Below, one piece after another: positions 8,866 through 17,026 of a stretch of 64,000 nt of DNA. Each line of letters starts with the position of its first letter. The stretch's first letter is position 1. Made by a program: the position numbers and the translations under genes. The notes beneath the pieces were generated by a model. That model worked only from the letters and a program-made list of their open reading frames with translations, had not been told where the DNA came from and made no database searches. Where the stretch lies: positions 62,001 through 126,000 of the forward strand of contig NZ_JSFK01000031.1 of assembly GCF_000783395.1 (NCBI RefSeq). Reading direction: 5' to 3'. The DNA comes from Pseudomonas chlororaphis (GTDB lineage Bacteria > Pseudomonadota > Gammaproteobacteria > Pseudomonadales > Pseudomonadaceae).

Positions 8866-8968
8866 CGTTCAGGTGTTTTGGTCAAAAAGTAGAGACTACG
8901 GATCATAGATCATCCAGGTTTCGGCGCCTAGACTGCGGGCTCGCCATGAATATCGGGAGATCCGTGCA
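8866..8968. promoter_or_regulatory. divergent promoter region between araC-type regulator and MFS gene
   Basis: This 103-nt gap separates two divergently transcribed genes and must hold both promoters. No strong consensus -35/-10 pair or clean palindrome stands out by eye. A GGGAGATC purine-rich stretch about 10 nt upstream serves the MFS start. Confidence 0.4.
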
Positions 8969-10219
8969 ATGACTGACTGTGTATGTAACACCGTATCCGA
9001 CCGCCATTGCGGCGTCGGCGCGGACGTAGAACCTGCAACCCCCGCGTGGATGGCAGTATTTTCGCTGGCAATGGGCGTGTTCGGATTACTGACCGCTGAG
9101 TACCTTCCGGCCAGTTTGTTGACGCTGATGGCTGCCGAGCTGGGAGTCTCCGAAGCGCTGGCTGGCCAGGCGGTAACAGTAACCGCCGTGGTGGCCCTGT
9201 TCGCAGGCTTGCTGGTGCCAGGCCTGACCCGCAGCATCGACCGACGTTGGGTGTTGTTGGGTTTTTCGACGTTGATGGTCGCCTCCAATCTGTTGGTCGC
9301 CGTTTCCTCCAGCTTCGCGGTGTTGTTATTGATGCGTATCTTGCTGGGCATTGCCCTTGGCGGGTTCTGGAGCATGGCGGCGGCGGTAGCGATGCGCTTG
9401 GTGCCGAGTGCCTTGTTGCCCCGGGCGCTGTCGATCATTTTCAGCGGCATCGCCATCGGCACGGTAGTGGCAGTGCCGCTGGGCAGCTACCTGGGCGGGC
9501 TGTATGGCTGGCGCAGCGCATTCTTTGCTGCGGCGGCGGTAGGCATGGTGACTTTGGCATTTCAGTCATTCACTCTACCGCGCCTTGCGCCGCGCCGGCC
9601 GGCACGCCTGCGCACTGTGCTCGAGGTGTTGCAGCGCCCGGGCATCGCCATGGGGATGTTCGGTTGTGTGCTGGTGCACAGCGGCCATTTCGCGATGTTT
9701 ACCTATGTTCGCCCCTTCCTTGAAGGAACTACCGGCATCGGTCCGCAAGGGCTGTCACTGATGCTGCTGGGGTTCGGTGTGGCGAATTTCGTCGGCACGC
9801 TGTTGGCCGGCAGGCTGCTGGAGCGCCACCCGCTGGCCACTCTGGTGCTGATGCCCGCGCTGGTCGGCGGTGCAGCACTGGCATTGGTGCTGTTGCCGGC
9901 CTCGGTACCGGGGCAGGCGCTACTGCTGGCAGTCTGGGGCATGGCTTTTGGTGGTGTGCCGGTGGCGTGGTCGAACTGGGTCGCCAGCGCGGTACCTGAT
10001 CAGGCGGAAAGCGCCGGAGGCATGGTAGTGGCCTCTGTGCAGTCAGCCATCGCCACTGGCGCTGCCGCCGGCGGTGCAATGTTCAGCCTCGGAGGCAGCG
10101 CAGGCGTATTCGTAGCGGCAGCCGTGCTGATGCTGCTGGCCGCGTTGCTGATTGCCCTGCGTGTCCGCGTCCCTTCTGGCCATGGCGTTCGCCAGTCCAA
10201 ACCCGCGTTGCACCTTTGA
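8969..10219 (+). CDS. MFS transporter, DHA1-type efflux permease
   Basis: 416 residues with about 12 hydrophobic segments and the layout of DHA1 drug or sugar efflux proteins (AraJ-like). These start with an N-terminal FSLAMGVFGLLTAEYLPASLL and carry a basic loop after TM2 (RSIDRRWVLLG) where the MFS motif A lies. TM4-TM5 has SGIAIGTVVAVPLGSYLGG, the antiporter-type motif C region. It is divergent from the AraC regulator, which likely controls it. The substrate is unknown. It could export the product of the cluster to the left, but the intervening opposite-strand gene gives no operon support for that. Confidence 0.87.
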   Translation: MTDCVCNTVSDRHCGVGADVEPATPAWMAVFSLAMGVFGLLTAEYLPASLLTLMAAELGVSEALAGQAVTVTAVVALFAGLLVPGLTRSIDRRWVLLGFSTLMVASNLLVAVSSSFAVLLLMRILLGIALGGFWSMAAAVAMRLVPSALLPRALSIIFSGIAIGTVVAVPLGSYLGGLYGWRSAFFAAAAVGMVTLAFQSFTLPRLAPRRPARLRTVLEVLQRPGIAMGMFGCVLVHSGHFAMFTYVRPFLEGTTGIGPQGLSLMLLGFGVANFVGTLLAGRLLERHPLATLVLMPALVGGAALALVLLPASVPGQALLLAVWGMAFGGVPVAWSNWVASAVPDQAESAGGMVVASVQSAIATGAAAGGAMFSLGGSAGVFVAAAVLMLLAALLIALRVRVPSGHGVRQSKPALHL

Positions 10220-10468
10220 TCCGGTTTGCCAAAACGCCTCGATCCGTCCGTAACCAGGGACGCAGCCGTGTTATCGAGCTGCAAGCGGGGCGAACCGATC
10301 CTGTTCTGCTACTGAACTCCCATGCCGATAATGGGCCAGTTGGATTGGGGCCAACTGGCGCAGAAGCCGGATCCCGAAATCTGGCAGGGTTGGGTCAGTG
10401 AAGCAGCGGCCAGGAAAATCGATGCGACGTTTTGGAAGGTTTTCAATGGCTGGGAAGCCTTTCTTTAA
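10220..10468 (+). pseudogene. decayed fragment resembling the C-terminus of a betaine/choline ABC substrate-binding protein
   Basis: In the same frame as the MFS gene, after its stop, the translation runs through GEPILFCY, an in-frame TGA, TPMPIMGQLDWGQL and then WVSEAAARK to a final TAA. This resembles the conserved (Y)YWTP...G..DL region near the end of OpuAC/ProX-type binding proteins, with the expected W codon replaced by the stop TGA. No start, signal peptide or N-terminal half is present. The match is by eye to a remembered motif, so this is tentative. Confidence 0.4.
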
Positions 10469-10636
10469 TCGCAGATAGATTGCGCTGAGTTTGCCGATGT
10501 TCGCCGTTCTAAAGTGCGCACCGTCGCGGTCGATAACTCAGAGTACGCATGGGCTCTATCTCCTCATAACAACACATGCGACGTTCAATGCTAGCGTTTC
10601 TCCTTGCCAAAACTATAAATACCCGCAGGTGAAGTC

Positions 10637-12580
10637 ATGAATATCAAGCAGAAGCTGACCTGGGCGTTTGCGGCTATCGCATGCGTCCCGGTCATCCTGG
10701 TCGCCGTTTTGGTAGTGCTGAATCTGCGAGAGGGGGCGCTGGCCAGTTTCCTCGACAGCAGCGGTCGCGAGATCCGCCAGATCGACAATGGCATGAAGCA
10801 GTTTTTCGACGGCATAAGCCAAAACGTCGACTATGTAGCCAAGGACCCGCGCGTTGTCGCGGCCAAAAACCTCAAGAGCTACGCTGGCGCCGAAGCGGCG
10901 CAAATTCCACTTACTCAGACCAACAAAGAGCTGCTGGCGATATTCGACCAGTTCGCCAAAAGCCATCCGAGTACCGCTTACCTGTCCCTGGGTCTGAGCG
11001 ACGGCGGCTACGCCAGTTGGCCGGACGACACCAAACTGAACAACTACGACCCGCGCGTACGTCCCTGGTATAAAGCGGCCATCGCCGCGCCAGGCGCCAC
11101 CGTGCGCACCGGTGCCTACTATTGGGCGCCGGACGATGTGACGCTGATCGGCACTGTGCGTACTGTCGCCGACGCCGCCGGGAATATCCTGGGAGTGGTT
11201 GGTCTGGACGTGTCGCTCAAGCAGCTCACCGAGCTGGTGCGCAACATCAGGCTGGGCGATAGCGGCTACCTGATGCTGGTGGAAGACAACGGTAACGTGC
11301 TGGTAGACGCCAGCGACGCGAAGCACAACTTCAAACCTCTGGCCGACCTGGGGCCCAACTACGCCGAACTAGCCAAGGGAGGCGACGGCGTGGCCCAAAT
11401 CGAGATTGATGGCGTGGCGTACATGGCCAACGTGGTCAGTTCCAAAGGCCTGGGCTGGCGCTTTATCGGCCTGATCAAGCGTGATGAAGTGATGGCCGAC
11501 GTCAGCCGGCTGACCTGGTTGATCGCCGCCATTGCCGCGGCATTGGCGTTGGTGTTCGCGATAGTAGGCGCCAGCTTTGCCAGCGTCATCGTGCGTCCGA
11601 TTCGCGGCGTGGCCGACGGCCTGCAAGAAATCGCCGAAGGAGAAGGCGACCTGACGCGCCAACTCCAGGTGCAGGGCAAGGACGAAACCGCCAGCCTGGC
11701 GGGCTGGTTCAACCAGTTCCTGGGCATGATCGCACAATTGGTGCAGCGCATCGGCAACGCCTCATCTGACCTGCAGACCGCCGCCGCCGAGACTAGCGAC
11801 GTGGCCAACAACATGAACCAGGCTGCAGGTCGCCAGCGTGAAGCCGTGGAGCTGGTGAGCACTGCGTTCAACGAAATGGTCGCTACTGCCAACGAAGTCG
11901 CACGTTCGTGCAGTGCCGCTGCGTCGAGTGCCGACGAAGGCTACCGCGACGTACATGACGGCCAGCACCACATCGGCGAAGCCACCGGCAGCGTGCTCAA
12001 GCTCAGCGAAGACCTGCAGAAGTCGACCCAGACCATGCAGTTGCTGGAGCAGGACAGCCAGAATATCAACACCATTCTCGACACCATCCGCTCGATTGCC
12101 GAGCAGACCAACTTGCTGGCGCTCAACGCGGCGATTGAAGCGGCGCGCGCCGGTGACCAAGGCCGAGGCTTCGCCGTGGTCGCCGACGAAGTCCGCGCCC
12201 TGGCTCGCAGGACAGCCGACTCCACCGGCGAGATCGACAGCTTGCTGGGCAATCTCGCCCGCCGCACCCAAGAGGTCACGCAGCAGATGCAAGGCAGCCT
12301 GCAAGTGTCCCACGCCAGTGTGGAACGCATTCAGCAGGCGCGTGACAGCTTCGACAAGATCCGTGGCTCGGTGGACTCGATCCGCGACCAGAATACCCAG
12401 ATCGCCACAGCCGCTGAGGAGCAGCACCAGGTGGCCGAAGAGATCAATCGCCACATCGCGCAGATCCATGCCGATGCCCAACTGGTCGAAGGCTTTGCTC
12501 AGTCGTCACAGGCTGGCTCGGGTCGATTGATAGACATTTCCGGTCAGCTCAAAGGCCTGGTGGGTCGTTTCAAATATTAG
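10637..12580 (+). CDS. methyl-accepting chemotaxis protein with periplasmic dCache domain
   Basis: A 647-residue chemoreceptor. TM1 lies at about 7-29. The periplasmic dCache domain at about 35-290 includes DPRVRPWYKAA and GVVGLDVS, the ligand-pocket positions of amine or amino-acid binding dCache domains. TM2 is at about 295-318, followed by HAMP to about 370 and the cytoplasmic four-helix signalling domain. The highly conserved hairpin tip reads EQTNLLALNAAIEAARAGD. No C-terminal CheR-binding pentapeptide is seen. It resembles pseudomonad receptors of the PctA/TlpQ/CtpM kind; the ligand is unknown. It is monocistronic and followed by a strong terminator. Confidence 0.92.
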   Translation: MNIKQKLTWAFAAIACVPVILVAVLVVLNLREGALASFLDSSGREIRQIDNGMKQFFDGISQNVDYVAKDPRVVAAKNLKSYAGAEAAQIPLTQTNKELLAIFDQFAKSHPSTAYLSLGLSDGGYASWPDDTKLNNYDPRVRPWYKAAIAAPGATVRTGAYYWAPDDVTLIGTVRTVADAAGNILGVVGLDVSLKQLTELVRNIRLGDSGYLMLVEDNGNVLVDASDAKHNFKPLADLGPNYAELAKGGDGVAQIEIDGVAYMANVVSSKGLGWRFIGLIKRDEVMADVSRLTWLIAAIAAALALVFAIVGASFASVIVRPIRGVADGLQEIAEGEGDLTRQLQVQGKDETASLAGWFNQFLGMIAQLVQRIGNASSDLQTAAAETSDVANNMNQAAGRQREAVELVSTAFNEMVATANEVARSCSAAASSADEGYRDVHDGQHHIGEATGSVLKLSEDLQKSTQTMQLLEQDSQNINTILDTIRSIAEQTNLLALNAAIEAARAGDQGRGFAVVADEVRALARRTADSTGEIDSLLGNLARRTQEVTQQMQGSLQVSHASVERIQQARDSFDKIRGSVDSIRDQNTQIATAAEEQHQVAEEINRHIAQIHADAQLVEGFAQSSQAGSGRLIDISGQLKGLVGRFKY

Positions 12581-12590
12581 TATCCCGACC

Positions 12591-12626
12591 CGAATGAAAA
12601 CGGTGAGCGCTCACCGTTTTCATTCG
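12591..12626 (+). terminator. perfect-palindrome terminator after the chemoreceptor gene
   Basis: An 18-nt arm is followed at once by its exact reverse complement (CGAATGAAAACGGTGAGC and GCTCACCGTTTTCATTCG), 10 nt after the MCP stop. A-rich and T-rich tracts inside the stem allow termination in either direction. Confidence 0.75.
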
Positions 12627-12704
12627 GCCGACATCCGCAGTTTTATTGCTTCCACTGTTCCGCTGAAAGCCTCAGACCGGTCTATCGAATAGCGGAGAAG
12701 ACCC

Positions 12705-12743
12705 CTAGAGACTATCCGGATCCCCGAAGAACATTTTGACTTG
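12705..12743 (-). pseudogene. remnant of the LysR gene 3' end (last 13 codons)
   Basis: Read on the minus strand, these bases encode SQVKMFFGDPDSL followed by a TAG stop. The intact LysR gene at 25277 ends SRIQMFFGDPESL plus stop. The two copies lie in the same orientation about 12.5 kb apart at opposite ends of the accessory region. The DNA differs at roughly a third of positions, mostly in synonymous or conservative changes, and upstream of the S codon the similarity stops at a TAG. This is what remains when an element inserts into the 3' end of a gene and restores it with its own copy. Confidence 0.7.
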
Positions 12744-12780
12744 GCTCTAGGGCGGTGTTTTCAGGCGGAAAAAATTCAAA

Positions 12781-12804
12781 TGTGCCCCCAGTTTTGCCCC
12801 CAGT
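12781..12804. repeat. left-end TGCCCCCA repeats (possible recombinase arm sites)
   Basis: Two direct copies of TGCCCCCAGT separated by a few bases. The first, TGTGCCCCCAGTTT, recurs almost exactly at the right end of the island (25182-25195). Such repeats near att sites often serve as integrase arm-binding sites; here that role is inferred. Confidence 0.5.
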
Positions 12805-13549
12805 AGTGCGGGATATGCGGGCGATCGAGATTGGCGATCTCTGAGGCGGAGCAGGGTGGTCGTCGATGGCTTTCAATGTACGTCAGACTCGACTTGCACG
12901 GGGGATGCCTGGATGATTGGTCGCCTAGGGCAGGGCACCAAGCGCCTGGTATGAGCAGGATGGATCCAGCGTATAGGCTGTACGGGAGGCTGCTTCAGCA
13001 CGCCAAGGACAACGTAGATCAGCAGGCAGACGAAAGGCGCGCGATGGAGCTGCAGGACGAGTAATGGCGATACATCTGGGATGCCTCAAGTGAGCCGACC
13101 AGGCGAAGGCTCCTCGCTCTCTGTATCCTTTTGGTTGATCGACCACGCTGTCGCTAGCGTCCTCACCTTGCAAGTTTCTCCATCGCGCCCGCCAGCAAAG
13201 CTGCGCGCGAATGACGGTGAAGCGGACGGAAAAGTCACGTATCGATCACTGCCAATCCCTTTAAGTACAAGGGCTTAGGAGAAATGCTGATGATTGAGTG
13301 CGCTACGTCAATGCTATCCAGGCCCAGCCCTCCAACTATGATGTATTGCCCCTGGTCCATGGTTCTCACCAAAAACTGTACATCTGCCTAGTTGAGTTGA
13401 CCTCGCCAGAACGAGCTAAGGTAGTGATTGGATGAAACCCGATACCGCATGCAGACGATTATCCATTCACGCTCTCAGCCTCTATCGATCCACCTGAAGC
13501 CGCTTGACTAGGGTAGGTCCTCCCGAGAGCGTTTTCTCCGCGGCCTGCA

Positions 13550-15403
13550 TCATCCAACCCGAGTAATCACCGGTCTTCCCACGAGCGCTGTCAGTGCCGG
13601 CAGCCTCTTGCTGCGGATGTATTCGATGCTGCCCACCAGGTAGACACAATCTCTGGCCCGGGAGATGGCGACATTCATGCGTCGGTCATCTGCATAAAAC
13701 GTGGCGGGACCGACGGTGCGTACGAACGAGAAGAAGACGACGTCAGCCTGACGCCCTTGGAACGCATCGACGGTATCCACCTCGATCGTCAGGTGTTCGC
13801 GTAAATCGAGTTTGCCCAGAGCAAGCTTGAGCTGCCTACACTGTGCTCGGTACGGCGTGATCACGGCTACGCTCAGCCGCTTGCCGTCGCTGAAGTAGGG
13901 CTTGGACTCTTCGCTTTGAAGAACAGTGGTGCTGGCACCCATCATCACATCACCAAAGCCCACGGTATCACCGCGGGCTGAGGCTTCAGCAATCACGGCA
14001 GACTTTGCTTCGCTGATTTGCTCACACATGGTCTTCAGGCGATCGACGATGATCTGAATCTCGCGCTGGTTGATCAGTGTTTTTTCCTTTTCTCCGCGTT
14101 CAGGAGGGACGAAGTACCCCTTGGAATCGTAGGTCAGCCAGGCGAAGTGCTCGAACAGGCCATTACCTTCTATGCGGCTGTGGGCGAGACTGTTGTTGTA
14201 GAAGTGCTTGGAGATGAATTTTCCAATCTCAGGCAGCATCCGGTACTGCTTCAGCAGCGTGCCTTTCATATGCTTGGGAAAATTTTCAAAGATGCGCTCG
14301 ATGACGCCTCCTCTGATGAGCTTCTCCTGGGCGTTGTCGAGTGCCGAGAGCACTGAAGACTCTTCCTTGCAGAAGGTCGGTGGCAACTGCTTGTGGTCGC
14401 CTACCAGGACGCACTTGCGGGCCACTGTGAGTGCCATGAGCCACTCAGGCAGGGTAGCTTTGGAGCACTCATCGACAATGGCCAGGTCGAACATGTCGCT
14501 GTCCTTGTCGATGAAGTGATCCACCTGGTTACACGTCACGCCGATGATCTGATGCCGGTCGGCTAGGTTGCGCACTAGCCACCGGGGAAGGTCGACGCTC
14601 CCGTCGCTGTTCGTGCGTCCGCGATCCAGCTTTTGCCACAAACGCTCTGTGAGCTCCGGCGCTTTCTCCCAGGCCTCGCTCCATACGGCATCAGCCCGAT
14701 CAAATGCTTGTACTTCGATGGCAGCGGGGTTTTCCAAGGTAGCGACCATGAAGCGTGGGTAGCGCATCACCATGGACATGTCGGAAGCTGAAAGGTGCGT
14801 GGTCAGGCGATCAAGGGCGTTGTCGACTGCGACGTGTGTTTCGGAGCTGATGAGGATTCGCGCTTCGGGTTTACTGCGTAGGGTCTGGAGGATGATCTCC
14901 ACGATTGCAGTGGTTTTACCGGTACCGGGAGGCCCTTGGAGGAAGAATATGTCTTCGCAAGCCAAGGCTTTCTGGATTTGGGAGTAGGCATAGCTATCAG
15001 CCAGATAGCATTCCTGCATCGGTGCGGTGGAGTGGATGGCCATCGAGTCGTGCAACCCCAGTTCGGCAAGTTCAGCACCAACCTTCGTTTTGCGATCGGT
15101 AGCGCGGGGGTTCTCTTCCGGTTTGCTGTCCGATGCATCATCTACGGATCCAGCCGCCTCGGTGTAATATTTGGCCAAGGTGTTGTTGTGAGCAACGTTG
15201 CAGTTGGCACCACTGCGGAATCGCAGGACATACCTGATCTGTCTTTCATACTTTGCACGGGTGATCGGATCGGCTGTGATCTCCACAAGCTTTACCAGGT
15301 ACTCCAGCCAGTCGTCGATGTGATCGATGAAGTCTGGATACGGCGTGACAGGGGAAGGAGTTGTGCTCAGGTCGTCATGGTTGAAGTGCTCTTTAGATGT
15401 CAT
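13550..15403 (-). CDS. SF1B (Upf1/Dna2-like) helicase-ATPase, last gene of a four-gene operon
   Basis: 617 residues from the ATG at 15403, which has GAGGGG 8 nt upstream inside the preceding gene; a TTG at 15418 is less likely. Walker A is GPPGTGKTT at 157-165, motif II is VDEC at 310-313, then GDHKQLPP at 335-342 (motif III). The C-terminal domain holds VDAFQGRQADVV and RRMNVAISRARD (motifs V and VI). This is the AAA_11/AAA_12 arrangement of superfamily 1B DNA/RNA helicases. No nuclease domain is fused, but the first gene of the operon has a nuclease-like signature. Such helicases are recurrent parts of bacterial defence systems. Confidence 0.85.
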   Translation of the reverse strand: MTSKEHFNHDDLSTTPSPVTPYPDFIDHIDDWLEYLVKLVEITADPITRAKYERQIRYVLRFRSGANCNVAHNNTLAKYYTEAAGSVDDASDSKPEENPRATDRKTKVGAELAELGLHDSMAIHSTAPMQECYLADSYAYSQIQKALACEDIFFLQGPPGTGKTTAIVEIILQTLRSKPEARILISSETHVAVDNALDRLTTHLSASDMSMVMRYPRFMVATLENPAAIEVQAFDRADAVWSEAWEKAPELTERLWQKLDRGRTNSDGSVDLPRWLVRNLADRHQIIGVTCNQVDHFIDKDSDMFDLAIVDECSKATLPEWLMALTVARKCVLVGDHKQLPPTFCKEESSVLSALDNAQEKLIRGGVIERIFENFPKHMKGTLLKQYRMLPEIGKFISKHFYNNSLAHSRIEGNGLFEHFAWLTYDSKGYFVPPERGEKEKTLINQREIQIIVDRLKTMCEQISEAKSAVIAEASARGDTVGFGDVMMGASTTVLQSEESKPYFSDGKRLSVAVITPYRAQCRQLKLALGKLDLREHLTIEVDTVDAFQGRQADVVFFSFVRTVGPATFYADDRRMNVAISRARDCVYLVGSIEYIRSKRLPALTALVGRPVITRVG

Positions 15404-15404
15404 C

Positions 15405-15806
15405 TCAGATCCCCTCAACTTTTGGCTTCAAGAGCGACAGTGCACCCGCTGGGTTTCGTACGCCAATGCCCATCAGAATCTTGCCCATCAGTGGGTCGTT
15501 TCGCTCCAGTTGCTCGATGCCCAGGGGCAGTTCAAGCACTTGGCCAGCCGCGAGTGCCTCGACGATGCGCATGTCATCATCGATGGAGAGCGTATCCATG
15601 TTGAGGTGTGCCATTTCCGCTGCGAGCAATTTGTCCAAGCCTAGGACAAGGCGGTTGACCGTAAATTGGGGCAGCACGTTGATTAACTCATCGTTGGTGG
15701 TGTAGCCCAGTCGCACGGCCTCGGAAATGGCGATGAAGCACTCCCTGAATTGCCAGGCAGCCCATTGGAAGCTGAGCTTCACGCGTGTTGTGCTTGATGT
15801 GCTCAT
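15405..15806 (-). CDS. small conserved-looking protein of unknown function (133 aa), island operon gene 3
   Basis: 133 residues with no signal peptide or transmembrane segment. The N-terminal half is KLSFQWAAWQFRECFIAISEAVRLGY and the rest is helical and leucine-rich (NRLVLGLDKLLAAEMAHL). I recognise no family. It is supported as a gene by its position: the start overlaps the stop of the upstream 402-residue gene by 4 nt, and it ends just before the helicase start. It may be an adaptor or specificity subunit of the operon's system; that is only a guess from context. Confidence 0.7.
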   Translation of the reverse strand: MSTSSTTRVKLSFQWAAWQFRECFIAISEAVRLGYTTNDELINVLPQFTVNRLVLGLDKLLAAEMAHLNMDTLSIDDDMRIVEALAAGQVLELPLGIEQLERNDPLMGKILMGIGVRNPAGALSLLKPKVEGI

Positions 15807-17011
15807 TGTTGCCTCCTTGCTGGGTGACGCACTGACTTGGTTGCCAGGCCGATCGCTGGCCAGTAGATGTCTGTGTCGTCGCGCGAGAGCAGGGTGAATA
15901 CCTGCTCGATGGTTTTTGAGGGGTGCAGGTCGTTGATCCAGCCCATGAGCTTCTTGATTTCATCGCGACGAGATGTGAACACCTGACGGGCCTTGAAGAA
16001 GTTGTCCTGGTGTTCGCGGGCGGCTGCCAGCGAATGGACAATCTCTGTGCGCGCTTCCTTGTCCGCGTCGAGTGTGGAGAACTCTTTAAAGTCGTGAGCC
16101 CATTTGATGCGCGTTTGGATAATCGTTCTACGATGTTTGAGGTCTGATGTTCTGCGCTTGGCGTCTTCCCAATCGGGCCTCGTATCGATGAGCACCTGAT
16201 TGATTTCCCTGAGCGTACCGCCATTGGGCATTTGTGAAATCCACAGGTTGGCCAGCGGCGAATCGCTGTCCGAGAACTGGTAGTAGTTCTCGAAGATGTC
16301 CTGCAGTGCTATGAATTTGGTACCGCACTGCTCGTAAAGGGCCTTCACACGCTGCCTCACGAGCTGATGTTGCTCACTGTTTCGCTCTTTCTCGGCCTTG
16401 AGTCCGGAGGTGGAAATCCTGAGGTCACTAAGCTGCTTTCTCAGCTTGCTCTGATAGCTTTTGATGCGGCTCAGATCGCGTTCATAGTCCTTGGCATCGG
16501 ACTTGGCATCTCGTGCAAATTGTTTGACGAGCTTAATGATCTCTGGGGTTGTGACGCGAGGCGGACGGTTCGCAATTTGCGCTTGCCAGGTGCGGCGTTC
16601 CTCGGCGCGCGAAAGCCGGATCATCTCTTGATTGAGTTCATCCAAGTACGAAATCGTCGATCGGATGACCTGGGTTTTGTCTCGCTCAAGATTCCAGCGC
16701 AGCTCGCTGATGTTCTTACGTAGCCAAGCCTCGACACACAGGAACAAGGCCTGCGGGAGGTCTTTGAGATGGTCGATGTAGTCTGTGGTTTTCTCGATGT
16801 GATCGTTGAGGAACTCAACATACTGCTTGAGCTCGTCTTCGCGCAGCTTGGCGAGCTGCTGGATGTGCAGCTTGTAAGCGTCGGCTTGAGCTTGAACCCG
16901 GGCCTGGCTAGCCGCGGCCTCGCGTTCATACTCATCGATCATGCACTGCGTTTTCTGCAGGTGCTTATCTAGGCTACGACTGGTGAAGTAATGGACAAGT
17001 TTCTTTAGCAT
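15803..17011 (-). CDS. long coiled-coil protein of unknown function (402 aa), island operon gene 2
   Basis: 402 residues, rich in K/E/Q/R, with heptad-like stretches over about 15-110, 160-250 and 295-360. No Walker motif, signal peptide or membrane segment is evident. An invariant-looking core near 255-290 reads YYQFSDSDSPLANLWISQM. Build and size suggest a structural or bridging subunit rather than an enzyme. It begins 15 nt after the 642-residue gene and overlaps the 133-residue gene, so all four are one transcriptional unit. The C-terminus RHPARRQQ is basic. I do not recognise the family. Confidence 0.75.
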   Translation of the reverse strand: MLKKLVHYFTSRSLDKHLQKTQCMIDEYEREAAASQARVQAQADAYKLHIQQLAKLREDELKQYVEFLNDHIEKTTDYIDHLKDLPQALFLCVEAWLRKNISELRWNLERDKTQVIRSTISYLDELNQEMIRLSRAEERRTWQAQIANRPPRVTTPEIIKLVKQFARDAKSDAKDYERDLSRIKSYQSKLRKQLSDLRISTSGLKAEKERNSEQHQLVRQRVKALYEQCGTKFIALQDIFENYYQFSDSDSPLANLWISQMPNGGTLREINQVLIDTRPDWEDAKRRTSDLKHRRTIIQTRIKWAHDFKEFSTLDADKEARTEIVHSLAAAREHQDNFFKARQVFTSRRDEIKKLMGWINDLHPSKTIEQVFTLLSRDDTDIYWPAIGLATKSVRHPARRQQ

Positions 17012-17026
17012 CCTGGGCTCCTTGCA

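Larger units (their letters stand above)
12627..13549. other. gene-poor left end of the island
   Basis: About 920 nt with no convincing gene. It contains the LysR tail copy (12705-12743) and two TGCCCCCAG repeats (12781-12804). Short open frames at about 12831-13064 (plus) and 12925-13173 (minus) lack good start signals or recognisable motifs. This may be where a recombinase gene once lay, but I could not recognise any integrase residue pattern in either strand. Confidence 0.5.

Noticed and set aside
12831..13278. Short open frames at the left end of the island as possible integrase or excisionase genes
   Set aside because: No tyrosine-recombinase R...HxxR...Y pattern or HTH could be seen, and start signals are poor.
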